Positions 8,906-20,587 of a stretch of 64,000 bases of DNA are shown here, in pieces. This DNA comes from Streptomyces canus 299MFChir4.1. GTDB taxonomy: Bacteria > Actinomycetota > Actinomycetes > Streptomycetales > Streptomycetaceae. The notes under the pieces were generated by a model that did not search any database, was not told the origin of the DNA, and worked only from the letters and a program-made list of their open reading frames with translations. A program made the translations under genes and the position numbers. Positions within the stretch are counted from its first letter, which is position 1; each line of letters starts with the position of its first letter. The stretch spans positions 62,001-126,000 of the forward strand of contig NZ_KB911590.1 in the NCBI RefSeq assembly GCF_000383615.1, written 5' to 3'.

Positions 8906-10129
8906 ATGCCGTTGACCCCCGAGGACGTGCGGAACAAGCAGTTCACGACCGTCCGCCTCCGAGAAGGCTATGACGAGGACGAGGTCGATGCCTTCCTCGA
9001 CGAGGTCGAAGCCGAACTGACCCGCCTGCTGCGCGAGAACGAGGACCTGCGCGCCAAGCTGGCCGCGGCGACGCGTGCTGCTGCCCAGAACCAGCAGAAC
9101 ATGCGCAAGCCTCCGGAGCAGCAGGACCAGCAGCAAGGTGGCATGCCCGGACAGGGAATGCCGCAGCAGGGCATGCGTGGGCCCGGTCCCGGCGCCCCCG
9201 TGCCGGCCGGCATATCCGGTCCGCCGCAGCAGATGGGCGGCCCCATGGGTGGCCCGCCCCAGCTGCCGAGCGGTGCCCCGCAGCTGCCCGCCGGTCCCGG
9301 CGGTGGCCAGGGCGGCCCGCAGGGTCCCGGTCCGATGGGCCAGGGGCCCATGGGTCAGGGCCCGATGGGCCAAGGCCCGATGGGTCAGGGCCAGATGGGT
9401 CAGGGCCAGATGGGTCAGGGTCCGATGGGCCAGGGCACCATGGGCGGTCAGCCGCCCATGCAGCAGCAGATGGGTGGCCCGATGGGCGGCCCCATGGGCG
9501 GTCCGATGGGCGGCCCCGGTCAGGGCCCCGGTGGCGACAGTGCCGCCCGAGTCCTCTCGCTCGCCCAGCAGACCGCCGACCAGGCGATCGCGGAGGCCCG
9601 TTCCGAGGCCAACAAGATCGTCGGCGAGGCGCGTTCGCGTGCCGAGGGTCTCGAGCGTGACGCCCGTGCCAAGGCCGACGCCCTGGAGCGGGACGCGCAG
9701 GAGAAGCACCGCGTCGCGATGGGCTCCCTGGAGTCCGCCCGCGCCACGCTGGAGCGCAAGGTCGAGGACCTGCGCGGCTTCGAGCGCGAGTACCGCACGC
9801 GTCTGAAGTCGTACCTCGAGTCCCAGCTGCGTCAGCTGGAGACCCAGGCCGACGACTCGCTGGCTCCGCCGCGTACCCCGGCGACCGCGTCGCTGCCGCC
9901 GTCCCCGGCGCCGTCGATGGCTCCGGCCGGTGCGAGCGCGCCGTCGTACGGTGGCAACCAGGGCATGGGCGGCGGTCCTTCGGCGGCCGGCCCGTCCTAC
10001 GGTGGCCAGCAGCAGATGTCGCCCGCGATGACCCAGCCGATGGCGCCGGTGCGGCCGCAGGGTCCCGGCCCGATGGGGCAGGCTCCCTCGCCCATGCGTG
10101 GCTTCCTCATCGACGAGGACGACAACTGA
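8906..10129 (+). CDS. divIVA: DivIVA polar growth determinant
   Basis: Essential tip-organising coiled-coil protein (Wag31 family). In Streptomyces it marks hyphal tips and new branches and recruits the polar growth machinery. The 407-residue protein has the N-terminal lipid-binding DivIVA domain ([13 protein letters not shown] through ENEDLRAKL), then a long linker rich in Gly, Met, Pro and Gln at about 60-210. A second coiled coil with alternating charged residues covers about 215-315, and a disordered tail ends in GFLIDEDDN. Seven consecutive 15-base MGQGx repeats occupy 9335-9439, followed by MGGP repeats. It is the last gene of the division cluster and is closed by a strong terminator. 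Confidence 0.96.
   Translation: MPLTPEDVRNKQFTTVRLREGYDEDEVDAFLDEVEAELTRLLRENEDLRAKLAAATRAAAQNQQNMRKPPEQQDQQQGGMPGQGMPQQGMRGPGPGAPVPAGISGPPQQMGGPMGGPPQLPSGAPQLPAGPGGGQGGPQGPGPMGQGPMGQGPMGQGPMGQGQMGQGQMGQGPMGQGTMGGQPPMQQQMGGPMGGPMGGPMGGPGQGPGGDSAARVLSLAQQTADQAIAEARSEANKIVGEARSRAEGLERDARAKADALERDAQEKHRVAMGSLESARATLERKVEDLRGFEREYRTRLKSYLESQLRQLETQADDSLAPPRTPATASLPPSPAPSMAPAGASAPSYGGNQGMGGGPSAAGPSYGGQQQMSPAMTQPMAPVRPQGPGPMGQAPSPMRGFLIDEDDN
9335..9439 (+). repeat. Seven tandem 15-bp repeats inside divIVA
   Basis: Seven adjacent copies of a 15-base unit starting ATGGGYCARGG encode MGQGP/Q/T. Several copies are nearly identical at base level, so unit number may vary by slippage without shifting the frame. 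A run of 12-base MGGP units follows shortly after. Confidence 0.85.
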
Positions 10130-10165
10130 CGGCCTCTAGTACGCCTCAGGCGTCGGCAGCGTTCA

Positions 10166-10201
10166 GGGCAGGGCCCCGGATTTCGATCCGGGGCCCTGCC
10201 C
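10166..10201 (+). terminator. Terminator after divIVA
   Basis: A perfect 16-bp stem with arms at 10166-10181 and 10186-10201 has a TTCG tetraloop and is followed by TTTT. This is a textbook intrinsic terminator that closes the division cluster. Confidence 0.92.
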
Positions 10202-10237
10202 TTTTACGCGGGTTGATCACGGTGTCGCGGACATGAG

Positions 10238-10282
10238 GAAAGGCCCGGTCCCCCTCGCGTTCGCGGGGGAACCGGGCCTTTC
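10238..10282 (-). terminator. Terminator after ileS
   Basis: A long GC-rich hairpin begins GAAAGGCCCGGT and ends ACCGGGCCTTTC, with 12 perfectly paired bases at the base of the stem and an inner CCCCC/GGGGG extension. It lies just downstream of the ileS stop on the minus strand. Confidence 0.85.
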
Positions 10283-10291
10283 TTCTCGGTC

Positions 10292-13423
<3,132 letters not shown>

Positions 13424-13714
13424 CAGTCTTCCTCCGGCGGATGTGCTGCCTTCCGTCCGGAGGGACGAGAGCCTTGTTCTCTACGCCGGTCTCGGCGCGC
13501 TCCCGCGGTACCACCCTCCTTGGCCCGCCGACACGGGGTGTGCGTCGGTGAGCCCCCTCATTGGGGTCGCGATGCCGGGTCTACGCCCCCCGCTGGGGGT
13601 TTCTTCCGGCGGCTCCGGGGTGATCTTCGCGTCGCGCTCGCCCCCGGGCTTCCACCGTCCCCGGGTCGCTCTGGGCTGCGTACGCCGCTACTCGTCCCCA
13701 TCCACGCTTCTCGC
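13424..13714 (-). promoter_or_regulatory. Isoleucine T-box leader of ileS
   Basis: The minus strand carries a perfect T-box core, AGGGTGGTACCGCG, at 13517-13504, preceded by AAGG. An ATC triplet at 13624-13622, within a predicted stem I, is a candidate isoleucine specifier codon. Between the T-box and the ATG, CCCTCCGG can pair with the GCCGGAGG that contains the ribosome-binding site. This is the arrangement of the translational T-boxes that control ileS in actinobacteria. Uncharged tRNA-Ile would expose the ribosome-binding site. A TACACT -10-like hexamer at 13727-13722 (read on the minus strand) suggests transcription starts near 13714. Confidence 0.9.
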
Positions 13715-13889
13715 TCCGCCCAGTGTACGGCGCCCCGGGGACAGTGGCCGACCGCTTTTCCGGGGCCGGGCGGGGCGGCCGCCGTAGGGCGTCGAGTGAC
13801 CCGAATGGAGCGGCACGGCTGTTCGGATTCCGGGACGGGCGATTGTGCGGATTACCCGGCGGGGAGCTGGGCACAACGCATGCATGCTT

Positions 13890-13913
13890 CCCGCCCCGCA
13901 CGTGCGGGGCGGG
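13890..13913. promoter_or_regulatory. Perfect 24-bp palindrome, possible operator
   Basis: CCCGCCCCGCAC joined directly to GTGCGGGGCGGG forms a gapless palindrome about 100 bp upstream of the H1/DksA gene. It lies in the 284-bp gap between the ileS promoter and that gene. A dimeric-regulator site or a cruciform are both possible. The absence of a T-tract argues against a simple terminator. Confidence 0.45.
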
Positions 13914-14011
13914 CGAATCGGGCGGCGTGCCCCGTTGCCGCGGGACTCAAGTCGATTTATCGTCCCAGCACGATTCGCGTGCAAGATCACAATATGTGAA
14001 GGGGCCGCGGC

Positions 14012-15601
14012 ATGGTGGCGAAGAAGACCGCCGTACAGCAGTCGGCGTCGGGCCGTTCCACCCATGCCCGTGCCTCCGGTGGCGAGGCCAAGGACGCGGG
14101 CGGGAAGAAGAGTGTGCGCGGGGTGGCGTCCGAGGCCGCGTCGTCCGGCAAGGGCGCCGCGACCAAGGCCGTGAAGGCGGTCGGAGCGGCGGCGAAGAGT
14201 GTCGCGAAGAAGGCCACGGCCTCCCGGGGTGCCGGGCGGGAGGAGGCCCAGGCCGGGAGCCCGGAGGCCGAGCCGCCGGTCGGTGGAACGGCGGAGGCCA
14301 CGAAGGGCGTCGGCAAGGCCTCGGTCACGAAGAAGGCGCTGGCGACGAAGAAGGCCCCGGTCACGAAAAAGGCTGCGGTCACGAAAAAGGCTGCGGTCAC
14401 GAAGAAGGCGGTCACGAAGGAGGCCGGGGTCGCCAAGAAGGCGGCCACTGGGAAGGCGGCTACCGGGAAGGGGGTCGCCAAGGCGGCGGTCGGGGAGGCC
14501 GGAGCCACCGGGAAGGCGGGTGCCGGGAAGTCCGGGGCCGCCCCGAAGGCGTCGGTGACCAAGAAGTCCGCGGCCACCGGGAAGGGGGTCGCCAAGGCGG
14601 CGGTCGGGGAGGCCGGAGCGACTGAGAAGGCGGCCGCCGGGAAGTCTGAGGTTGCCGCGAAGGCGTCGGCCAAGAAGAAGTCCGCGGTCGCCAAGAAGGC
14701 AGCCACCGGCAAGGCGGTCGCCAAGGGGGCGGTCGCGGAGGCCGGAGCCGCCGGGAAGGCAGGCGCCGAGAAGTCCGCGGCCGCCGAGAAGGGGTCGGCC
14801 ACGCAGAAGAAGGCGGTCACGAAGAGGGCCGCCGCGAAGAGCACGGCCGCGACCGGGAGTGCGGCCAAGAGCACGGCGGCGCGGAAGAGCGCGGTCGCCA
14901 AAACCGCCGCGCCGAAGGGTGCGGCCAAGAGCACGGCCGCGACGAAGGCCGCGGGGAGGAAGACGGCCGCGAAGGACACCGCGGTCGAGGAGACGGCCGC
15001 CACGGAGGCCGGGGCCCCGCAGGGGGCCGCCGGGCAGGGCACCTCCGGGAAGACGGCGGCCAGGAAGAGCACGGCCAACAAGGCGGGCGCGGCCGAGGCC
15101 GCGAAGCAGACGGGAGCCACGACGGTGGTTGCGAAGAAGACCCCTGGCACGGCCACAGCGGCGAAGAGCGCCCTACCCAACGCGCGTGTCGCCGCGGTGG
15201 AGCCCGGCGAACTCGCGGTGCGCCCGGGTGAGGACCCGTGGACGCCCGAAGAGGTCGCGGAGGCCCGCGCGGAACTGACGGCCGAGGCTCTGCGGCTGCG
15301 CACCGAGATCTCCACGTCCGAGGAGTCCCTGGTGGGGCTCATGCGGGACTCCGGGGACGGCGCGGGCGACGACCAGGCCGACACCGGCACCAAGAACATC
15401 ACGCGCGAGCACGAGATGGCCCTCGCGGCCAACGCGCGCGAGATGCTCCTCCAGACCGAGCGTGCCCTGGGACGGCTCGACGCCGGCACCTACGGCCTGT
15501 GCGAGAACTGCGGCAACCCCATCGGGAAGGCACGTATGCAGGCCTTCCCGCGCGCGACCCTGTGCGTGGAGTGCAAGCAGAAGCAGGAACGCCGGTACTG
15601 A
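14012..15601 (+). CDS. ddbA: Histone H1-like / DksA-TraR zinc-finger fusion DNA-binding protein
   Basis: A 529-residue two-part protein. Residues about 1-385 are almost entirely Lys, Ala, Thr, Val and Gly, with repeated VTKKA, GKAATGK and KSTA units resembling the C-terminal tail of eukaryotic histone H1. Residues about 390-529 form a DksA/TraR domain. It has a helical hairpin, an acidic GDDQADTG tip, and a four-cysteine finger CENCGNPIG...CVECKQK with CX2C-X17-CX2C spacing. A histone-like/DksA bifunctional nucleoid protein called DdbA is known in Streptomyces, and this matches its architecture. The likely roles are DNA compaction and RNA-polymerase modulation. An ATG with GAAGGGG upstream is used. 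The repeats suggest length variation between strains. Confidence 0.85.
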   Translation: MVAKKTAVQQSASGRSTHARASGGEAKDAGGKKSVRGVASEAASSGKGAATKAVKAVGAAAKSVAKKATASRGAGREEAQAGSPEAEPPVGGTAEATKGVGKASVTKKALATKKAPVTKKAAVTKKAAVTKKAVTKEAGVAKKAATGKAATGKGVAKAAVGEAGATGKAGAGKSGAAPKASVTKKSAATGKGVAKAAVGEAGATEKAAAGKSEVAAKASAKKKSAVAKKAATGKAVAKGAVAEAGAAGKAGAEKSAAAEKGSATQKKAVTKRAAAKSTAATGSAAKSTAARKSAVAKTAAPKGAAKSTAATKAAGRKTAAKDTAVEETAATEAGAPQGAAGQGTSGKTAARKSTANKAGAAEAAKQTGATTVVAKKTPGTATAAKSALPNARVAAVEPGELAVRPGEDPWTPEEVAEARAELTAEALRLRTEISTSEESLVGLMRDSGDGAGDDQADTGTKNITREHEMALAANAREMLLQTERALGRLDAGTYGLCENCGNPIGKARMQAFPRATLCVECKQKQERRY

Positions 15602-15662
15602 GGGACCTTGGAGGCGTGTCGTACCCTCGTCCTCAGTCAGGTACCTAGGTCGAGGGACTCAC

Positions 15663-16238
15663 GTGGCAGAGGCGGAGCGCATCATCGGTACGCCGGATAC
15701 CCCAGAGGCGGCGGGGACCGAGCCGGAGCAGGACCAGGCGGCGCGGCCCAGGGGGAAGCGCCGTATCGCCGTGCTGTTCACGGTGGCCGCCTTCGCGTAC
15801 GCCCTCGACCTGGTCAGCAAGATGATCGTGGTCGCCAGGCTGGAGCACCACGAGCCGATCGAGATCGTCGGGGACTGGCTGAAGTTCGAGGCGATCCGCA
15901 ACGCGGGCGCGGCCTTCGGCTTCGGTGAGGCCTTCACCGTGATCTTCACGGTGATCGCGGCCGCGGTGATCGTGGTCATCGCCCGGCTCGCCCGCAAGCT
16001 CTACAGCCTGCCCTGGGCGATCGCGCTCGGGCTGCTGCTGGGCGGCGCGCTCGGCAACCTCACCGACCGGCTCTTCCGTTCGCCCGGCGTCTTCGAGGGG
16101 GCGGTCGTCGACTTCATCGCGCCCAAGCACTTCGCCGTCTTCAACCTCGCCGACTCGGCGATCGTGTGCGGCGGCATCCTGATCGTGCTGCTGTCCTTCA
16201 AGGGCCTCGACCCGGACGGCACCGTCCACAAGGACTGA
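15663..16238 (+). CDS. lspA: Lipoprotein signal peptidase (SPase II)
   Basis: A 191-residue aspartic membrane peptidase that removes the signal peptide of diacylated prolipoproteins after Lgt. It has four membrane segments. The conserved motifs are [14 protein letters not shown], the first catalytic aspartate region [12 protein letters not shown], and the second, [13 protein letters not shown] hydrophilic N-terminal extension of about 35 residues is typical of streptomycetes. GTG 15663 follows a GAGGGA site. The reading frame is open further upstream, but that part overlaps the preceding gene and has no start signal. Confidence 0.95.
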   Translation: MAEAERIIGTPDTPEAAGTEPEQDQAARPRGKRRIAVLFTVAAFAYALDLVSKMIVVARLEHHEPIEIVGDWLKFEAIRNAGAAFGFGEAFTVIFTVIAAAVIVVIARLARKLYSLPWAIALGLLLGGALGNLTDRLFRSPGVFEGAVVDFIAPKHFAVFNLADSAIVCGGILIVLLSFKGLDPDGTVHKD

Positions 16239-16284
16239 GCCCCGGTTTTCCACAGGCTCGGTCGGGGCTGTCTCACCCGTCCGG

Positions 16285-16290
16285 CATACT
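16285..16290 (+). promoter_or_regulatory. Likely leaderless promoter of the pseudouridine synthase gene
   Basis: A CATACT -10-like hexamer ends six bases before the GTG start, and no Shine-Dalgarno sequence is present. This spacing predicts that transcription begins at or next to the start codon. Confidence 0.45.
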
Positions 16291-16296
16291 CGACGG

Positions 16297-17241
16297 GTGA
16301 GCACCATTCCCGAGATCCGTACCCTGCCCGTGCCCGACGGCCTGGAGGGCGAGCGCGTCGACGCCGCCATCTCCCGCATGTTCGGCTTCTCCCGGACCAA
16401 GGCGGCCGAGCTCGCCGCCTCGGGGAAGGTCATGGTCGACGGGTCGGTGGTCGGGAAGTCCGAGCGGGTGCACGGCGGGGCCTGGCTGGAGGTCGAGATG
16501 CCACAGGCGGCCGCGCCCGTGCAGATCGTCGCCGAGCCGGTCGAGGGCATGGAGATCGTCCATGACGACGACGACGTGGTCGTCATCGTCAAGCCGGTCG
16601 GCGTGGCCGCGCACCCGTCGCCGGGCTGGACCGGGACGACCGTGATCGGCGGGCTCGCCGCCGCCGGGTACCGCATCTCCACCTCCGGTGCCGCCGAGCG
16701 CCAGGGCATCGTGCACCGGCTCGACGTGGGCACCTCGGGACTGATGGTCGTGGCCAAGTCCGAGCGGGCGTACACCTCGCTCAAGCGGCAGTTCAAGGAG
16801 CGCACGGTCGACAAGCGGTACCACACGCTCGTCCAGGGCCACCCGGACCCGACCAGCGGCACCATCGACGCGCCCATCGGCCGGCACCCCCAGCACGACT
16901 ACAAGTGGGCGGTCACCGCCGAGGGCAAGCCGTCCGTGACGCACTACGACCTCATCGAGGCGTTCCGCGCGGCCTCCCTGCTCGACGTGAAGCTGGAGAC
17001 CGGGCGCACCCACCAGATCCGCGTCCACATGGCGGCCCACCGCCACCCGTGCGTCGGCGACCTGACATACGGCGCCGACCCGACGCTCGCCAAGCGGCTC
17101 CGGCTGACCCGGCAGTGGCTGCACGCCGTGCGGCTCGGCTTCGAGCACCCGGGGGACGGGGAGTGGGCGGAGTTCGCGAGCGACTATCCCGAGGATCTCC
17201 AGCAGGCCCTGGACCTGGTGCGTGAGGAGACCTACGGGTGA
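16297..17241 (+). CDS. RluA/RluD family ribosomal pseudouridine synthase
   Basis: A 314-residue enzyme that isomerises uridines in rRNA. An N-terminal S4 RNA-binding domain ([27 protein letters not shown]) precedes the catalytic domain. That domain holds the signature [16 protein letters not shown] with the catalytic aspartate, and the later [13 protein letters not shown] motif. The location next to lspA and the S4 domain point to the RluD branch (helix 69 of 23S rRNA), though substrate sites cannot be proven from sequence. The GTG start has a -10-like CATACT six bases upstream, so the mRNA may be leaderless. The stop overlaps the next start. Confidence 0.92.
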   Translation: MSTIPEIRTLPVPDGLEGERVDAAISRMFGFSRTKAAELAASGKVMVDGSVVGKSERVHGGAWLEVEMPQAAAPVQIVAEPVEGMEIVHDDDDVVVIVKPVGVAAHPSPGWTGTTVIGGLAAAGYRISTSGAAERQGIVHRLDVGTSGLMVVAKSERAYTSLKRQFKERTVDKRYHTLVQGHPDPTSGTIDAPIGRHPQHDYKWAVTAEGKPSVTHYDLIEAFRAASLLDVKLETGRTHQIRVHMAAHRHPCVGDLTYGADPTLAKRLRLTRQWLHAVRLGFEHPGDGEWAEFASDYPEDLQQALDLVREETYG

Positions 17242-17708
17242 GCACACCCGCGTACGACGTGCGGGTCGCCGAGGACCCCGCCGACCGTGAGGCCTGCTTC
17301 ACGGTCCGCAAGGAGGTCTTCGTCGGCGAGCAGGGCGTGCCCGAGGACATCGAGTACGACGCCTACGACGCCGGGGCGCTGCACGTGCTGGCCGTACGGG
17401 AGGACGGGGTGCCGCTCGGGACCGGGCGGCTGCTGTTCGGTGACGCGGCGGCCGGGAAGACCGGCGGTGACGCGTCGGTGGGCTCGCTGGGGCGGCTCGC
17501 CGTGACCCCGCAGGCGCGCGGGCTCGGGGTGGGTGCCGCGCTCGTACGGGCCGTCGAGGAGGCGGCACGCGCGCGTGGGTTGACGGCGGTGGACCTGCAC
17601 GCCCAGACGCACGCGCTGGGGTTCTACGAGCGGCTGGGGTACGTGGCCTACGGTCCGGAGTTCCCGGACGCGGGGATGCCGCACCGGGCCATGCGGCGGG
17701 TTCTCTGA
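17238..17708 (+). CDS. GNAT family N-acetyltransferase
   Basis: A 156-residue GCN5-related acetyltransferase. The acetyl-CoA-binding segment is [28 protein letters not shown] at about 89-116. The N-terminal half ([19 protein letters not shown]) resembles the ElaA/YjcF subgroup. The substrate is unknown. The GTG start overlaps the stop of the pseudouridine synthase gene, so the two are coupled. Nothing in the context points to a particular substrate. Confidence 0.88.
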   Translation: MSTPAYDVRVAEDPADREACFTVRKEVFVGEQGVPEDIEYDAYDAGALHVLAVREDGVPLGTGRLLFGDAAAGKTGGDASVGSLGRLAVTPQARGLGVGAALVRAVEEAARARGLTAVDLHAQTHALGFYERLGYVAYGPEFPDAGMPHRAMRRVL

Positions 17709-17800
17709 GGGTCGGCGGGAGCGGCGGTCGGGAGGGTTCGGGCGTTTTGCGGGCAGACTGAAGTGACCGATGTTCTGTCGATCTGCCCGGAGTTCTGACC

Positions 17801-19375
17801 GTGGATCAGTTGGCCCTGTTGTTCATGTTGTTGTTGGGGGCTCTGATCAGCGTCCCGGTGGGGGACCGTTTCGGGTTGCCGGCGCCGGTGCTGATGACCC
17901 TGCTCGGCATAGTGCTCGCGGTGCTGGACTTCGTACCGAATGTCGACATCCCGCCGGACCTGATCCTGCCCATCCTGTTGCCGCCCCTGCTCTACGCGGC
18001 GGTGCGGCGCACTTCCTGGCGCCAGTTCGCGGCCAACAAACGGCCGATCTTCCTGCTCGCCGTCGCGCTCGTGTTCGTGACGACCCTGTGCGTCGCCGCC
18101 GTCGCGCACGCGATCGTGCCGGGGCTGCCGATCGCCGCCGCCCTCGCGCTCGGCGCGCTGGTCGCGCCGCCCGACCCGGTCGCCGCGACCGCCGTCGCGG
18201 GCCAGCTGGGGCTGCCCCGCAGGCTGGTGTCCATCCTGGAGGGCGAGGGCCTGTTCAACGACGTGACGGCGATCGTGCTCTACCACGTGGCCGTCGCCGC
18301 GGCCGTCAGCGGCTCGTTCACGGCCGGGGAGGCCGTGTTCGAGTTCGTGCTCTCCGCGGTGGTCGCCGTCGCCGTGGGGCTCGCGCTGGGCTGGGGTGCC
18401 AACAAGCTGATGGACCTCCTGGGCGACGCCACCCTCCAGATCGGGCTGACGGTGCTCGTGCCGTACGCCTCCTATGTGCTCGCCGAGGAACTGCACGGCT
18501 CCGGTGTGCTCGCCGTGCTGACCACGGCCCTGTTCCTTGCCGAGCACGGCACCGACGCCGACGACGTGATGACCCGGCTGGCGGGGCACACCTTCTGGGA
18601 CATCGTCGACACGCTCGTCACCGGTGTGGCCTTCGGGCTGATCGGGCTCGAACTGCACAACGCGATCCGGACCGCGTCCGGCCGCTGGGGCGAGATGCTC
18701 GGCTGGGCCGCGGCGATCGTGGCCGTGGTCGTCCTCGTACGGCTGGCGTGGCTGATGCCGGCCACCTGGCTCACCAAGCGGATGCACGCCAAGCGGGACT
18801 ACAGTGAGGAGATCCCGACCAGTTGGCGGGAGACCGTCATCATGTGGTGGTCCGGGATGCGGGGCGTGGCGTCGGTCGCGCTGGCCCTGGCCATTCCGCT
18901 GAAGACCGACTCGGGGGCGGGCTTTCCCGACCGGGACGAGATCATCTTCATCGCGTTCGGGGTGATCATGGCCACGCTGGTGCTCCAGGGGCTGACCCTG
19001 CCGTGGCTGGTGAAGCGGCTGGGGGTGGAGGCCGACACCGAGCGGGAGAAGGAGTTCGAGAAGGTCCTCGCCGTCCGGGCGGCGAAGGCGGCCAAGCAGC
19101 GGCTGCGGGAGATCGAGAACGTGGAGGAGCTGCCGGAGGACCTGTCCGAGCAGATGCTGCGGCGGGCGTTCGAGATCGGCGTGCGGATCCATCCCGAGAC
19201 GGGGGACGAGGAGCGGCGCGAGGCCAGGCGGCGGCTCAAGCGGGCGCGGCGGATCCACGGCGAGATGCTGAGCGCGGCGCGGCACGAGGTGCTGGCGGCG
19301 CGGAGCGAACCGGGGGCCGACCCCGAGGTCGTGGACCGGGTGCTGCGGCACCTGGACGTCCGCAGTCTGCGGTGA
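17801..19375 (+). CDS. CPA1 family Na+/H+ antiporter
   Basis: A 524-residue transporter with about 12 membrane helices in the first 400 residues and a charged cytoplasmic tail of about 120 residues. The ion-translocation motifs of the CPA1 family are present: ALVAPPDPVAATAV (helix 5 Asp-Pro-Val) and EGEGLFNDVTAIVLYH. SGMRGVASVALALAIP lies in the later helix. It is expected to exchange cytoplasmic sodium or potassium for protons. The GTG start is preceded only by a weak purine stretch. It is followed after 20 bases by an SDR gene. K+ versus Na+ specificity is not determinable here. Confidence 0.92.
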   Translation: MDQLALLFMLLLGALISVPVGDRFGLPAPVLMTLLGIVLAVLDFVPNVDIPPDLILPILLPPLLYAAVRRTSWRQFAANKRPIFLLAVALVFVTTLCVAAVAHAIVPGLPIAAALALGALVAPPDPVAATAVAGQLGLPRRLVSILEGEGLFNDVTAIVLYHVAVAAAVSGSFTAGEAVFEFVLSAVVAVAVGLALGWGANKLMDLLGDATLQIGLTVLVPYASYVLAEELHGSGVLAVLTTALFLAEHGTDADDVMTRLAGHTFWDIVDTLVTGVAFGLIGLELHNAIRTASGRWGEMLGWAAAIVAVVVLVRLAWLMPATWLTKRMHAKRDYSEEIPTSWRETVIMWWSGMRGVASVALALAIPLKTDSGAGFPDRDEIIFIAFGVIMATLVLQGLTLPWLVKRLGVEADTEREKEFEKVLAVRAAKAAKQRLREIENVEELPEDLSEQMLRRAFEIGVRIHPETGDEERREARRRLKRARRIHGEMLSAARHEVLAARSEPGADPEVVDRVLRHLDVRSLR

Positions 19376-19383
19376 GCTTTTTG

Positions 19384-19389
19384 TAGGCT
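19384..19389 (+). promoter_or_regulatory. Possible leaderless promoter of the SDR gene
   Basis: TAGGCT ends six bases before the ATG at 19396. The 20-base gap after the antiporter gene has no ribosome-binding site, so a leaderless start is the simplest reading. Confidence 0.35.
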
Positions 19390-19395
19390 GCGGTT

Positions 19396-20136
19396 ATGGC
19401 TCGCAACGTGGTAATCAGCGGTGGCGGTACGGGAATCGGGCTCGCGGCGGCGCAGGTGTTCGCCGCGGAAGGGGACCAGGTGCTGCTGCTCGGGCGGCGC
19501 GCCGAGGTGCTGGAGAAGGCCGGGGTGCCCGGGGCGCTGACGTACGCCGCCGATCTCGCCGACGTCGACCAGGTGCGCGGTGTCGTCGGCTTCGTGGAGC
19601 GTGAGTTCGGGGCCGTGGACGTGCTGATCCACAGTGCCGGGGGCACCGGGCAGCTCGAACCGTCCGTCGACGTCTCCGACCCGCTCGACGCCGTCGCCCA
19701 CAACTGGACCGTGAACTTCCGGCTCAATCTGCTGACCGCGGCGCTGCTCACCGAAGGTCTGAAGGACCGGCTCGCCTCACCGGGCGGCCGGGTGCTGTTC
19801 GTCAGCTCCATCGCCGCCTACCGGGGGTCCGGGAGCGGGGCGTACGGGGCGGCGAAGGCGGGGCTGCATCCGTACGCCCATGATCTGGCCCGGGAGTTGG
19901 GGCCGCGGGGGATCACGGCGAACGTGGTGGCGCCGGGGTATGTCGAGGACACGGAGTTCTTCGGCGAGGCGATCGACCCGGCCAGGCGCGAACGGCTCAT
20001 CGGTGACACGTCGACGGGGCGGGCGGGGACGCCGGGGGATGTCGCCGCCACGTTGCACTGGCTGGCGTCGTCCGGGGCCGGGCATGTGACGTCGCAGATC
20101 GTGCAGGTCAATGGCGGGGCTGAGCGCGGGAGGTGA
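19396..20136 (+). CDS. Short-chain dehydrogenase/reductase (SDR)
   Basis: A 246-residue NAD(P)-dependent oxidoreductase of the classical SDR type. The cofactor loop is ISGGGTGIGLAAA (GxxxGxG) at about residues 7-19. The cofactor-stabilising segment is LIHSAGG, the catalytic serine is in VSSIAAYRG, and the YxxxK pair is in YGAAKAG. The C-terminal ITSQIVQVNGG-type motif (VTSQIVQVNGGAERG) is also present. The substrate is unknown; similarity to FabG-like enzymes is general. The ATG has no ribosome-binding site, and a -10-like TAGGCT lies six bases upstream. Confidence 0.9.
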   Translation: MARNVVISGGGTGIGLAAAQVFAAEGDQVLLLGRRAEVLEKAGVPGALTYAADLADVDQVRGVVGFVEREFGAVDVLIHSAGGTGQLEPSVDVSDPLDAVAHNWTVNFRLNLLTAALLTEGLKDRLASPGGRVLFVSSIAAYRGSGSGAYGAAKAGLHPYAHDLARELGPRGITANVVAPGYVEDTEFFGEAIDPARRERLIGDTSTGRAGTPGDVAATLHWLASSGAGHVTSQIVQVNGGAERGR

Positions 20137-20170
20137 CGGGGGGTCGGTGGCCGTCGACGGACCGTGGGCG

Positions 20171-20239
20171 GGTGCGGGTCCGTCGTGGCCGGTCGCGCCC
20201 GCGCGGCGGTGCCGCGTATTGATACGGCCCCGCGCCCCT
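20171..20239 (+). repeat. Intergenic GC-rich repeat, copy A
   Basis: About 69 bases beginning GGTGCGGGTCCGTCGTGGCC and ending CGCGCCCCT. It is closely matched by copy B at 20284-20353 and, inverted, by a copy at 52296-52360. It is non-coding and resembles the dispersed intergenic elements common in Streptomyces. Confidence 0.8.
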
Positions 20240-20283
20240 GGGTGGGTGCGGCTGACACGGCGTGGTGCCGGGACGAGTCGGGA

Positions 20284-20353
20284 GGTGCGGGTCCGTCGTG
20301 GCTGGTCGCGCCTGCGCGGCGGTGCCGCATATCGACACAGCCCCGTGCCCCTT
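20284..20353 (+). repeat. Intergenic GC-rich repeat, copy B
   Basis: A direct repeat of copy A with about a dozen differences. The two copies start 113 bases apart, between the SDR gene and the convergent MscS gene. Confidence 0.8.
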
Positions 20354-20363
20354 AGCGGGTGCG

Positions 20364-20558
20364 GCCGCGCGGAACCACGAAGGACCCTCCGCCGCGCGGC
20401 GCCACCACACACCGTTTGCCGCGCGGTGCCACCGCGGACTGTTTGCCGTGCGGTGCCACCACGGATCGTTTGCCGCGCGGTGCCACGACGGCCCTCTGCC
20501 GCGCTGTGACAGGGCGGGGGCGGGCCTTCTGCCGTGCGACGCCCCCCCCGGGCCGTCC
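20364..20558. repeat. 27-bp tandem repeats in the SDR-mscS gap
   Basis: Units beginning GCCGCGCGG(T/C)GCCAC start at 20364, 20391, 20418 and 20445 (27 bases each). A 26-base unit at 20472 and degenerate 33- and 28-base units follow. With the two larger repeats, this fills the 451-bp gap. The frame is open on both strands through the units, but I see no credible gene there. Confidence 0.8.
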
Positions 20559-20587
20559 GCCGTTGCGCGGCCCGCGTCTACGCCGTG

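Noticed and set aside
20111-20509. A 132-codon plus-strand frame through the repeats after the SDR gene
   Set aside because: It starts inside the SDR gene in another frame and its composition comes from the repeats; there is no ribosome-binding site.
20364-20558. CRISPR array
   Set aside because: The units are contiguous 27-bp tandem repeats without unique spacers, and no cas genes are present.
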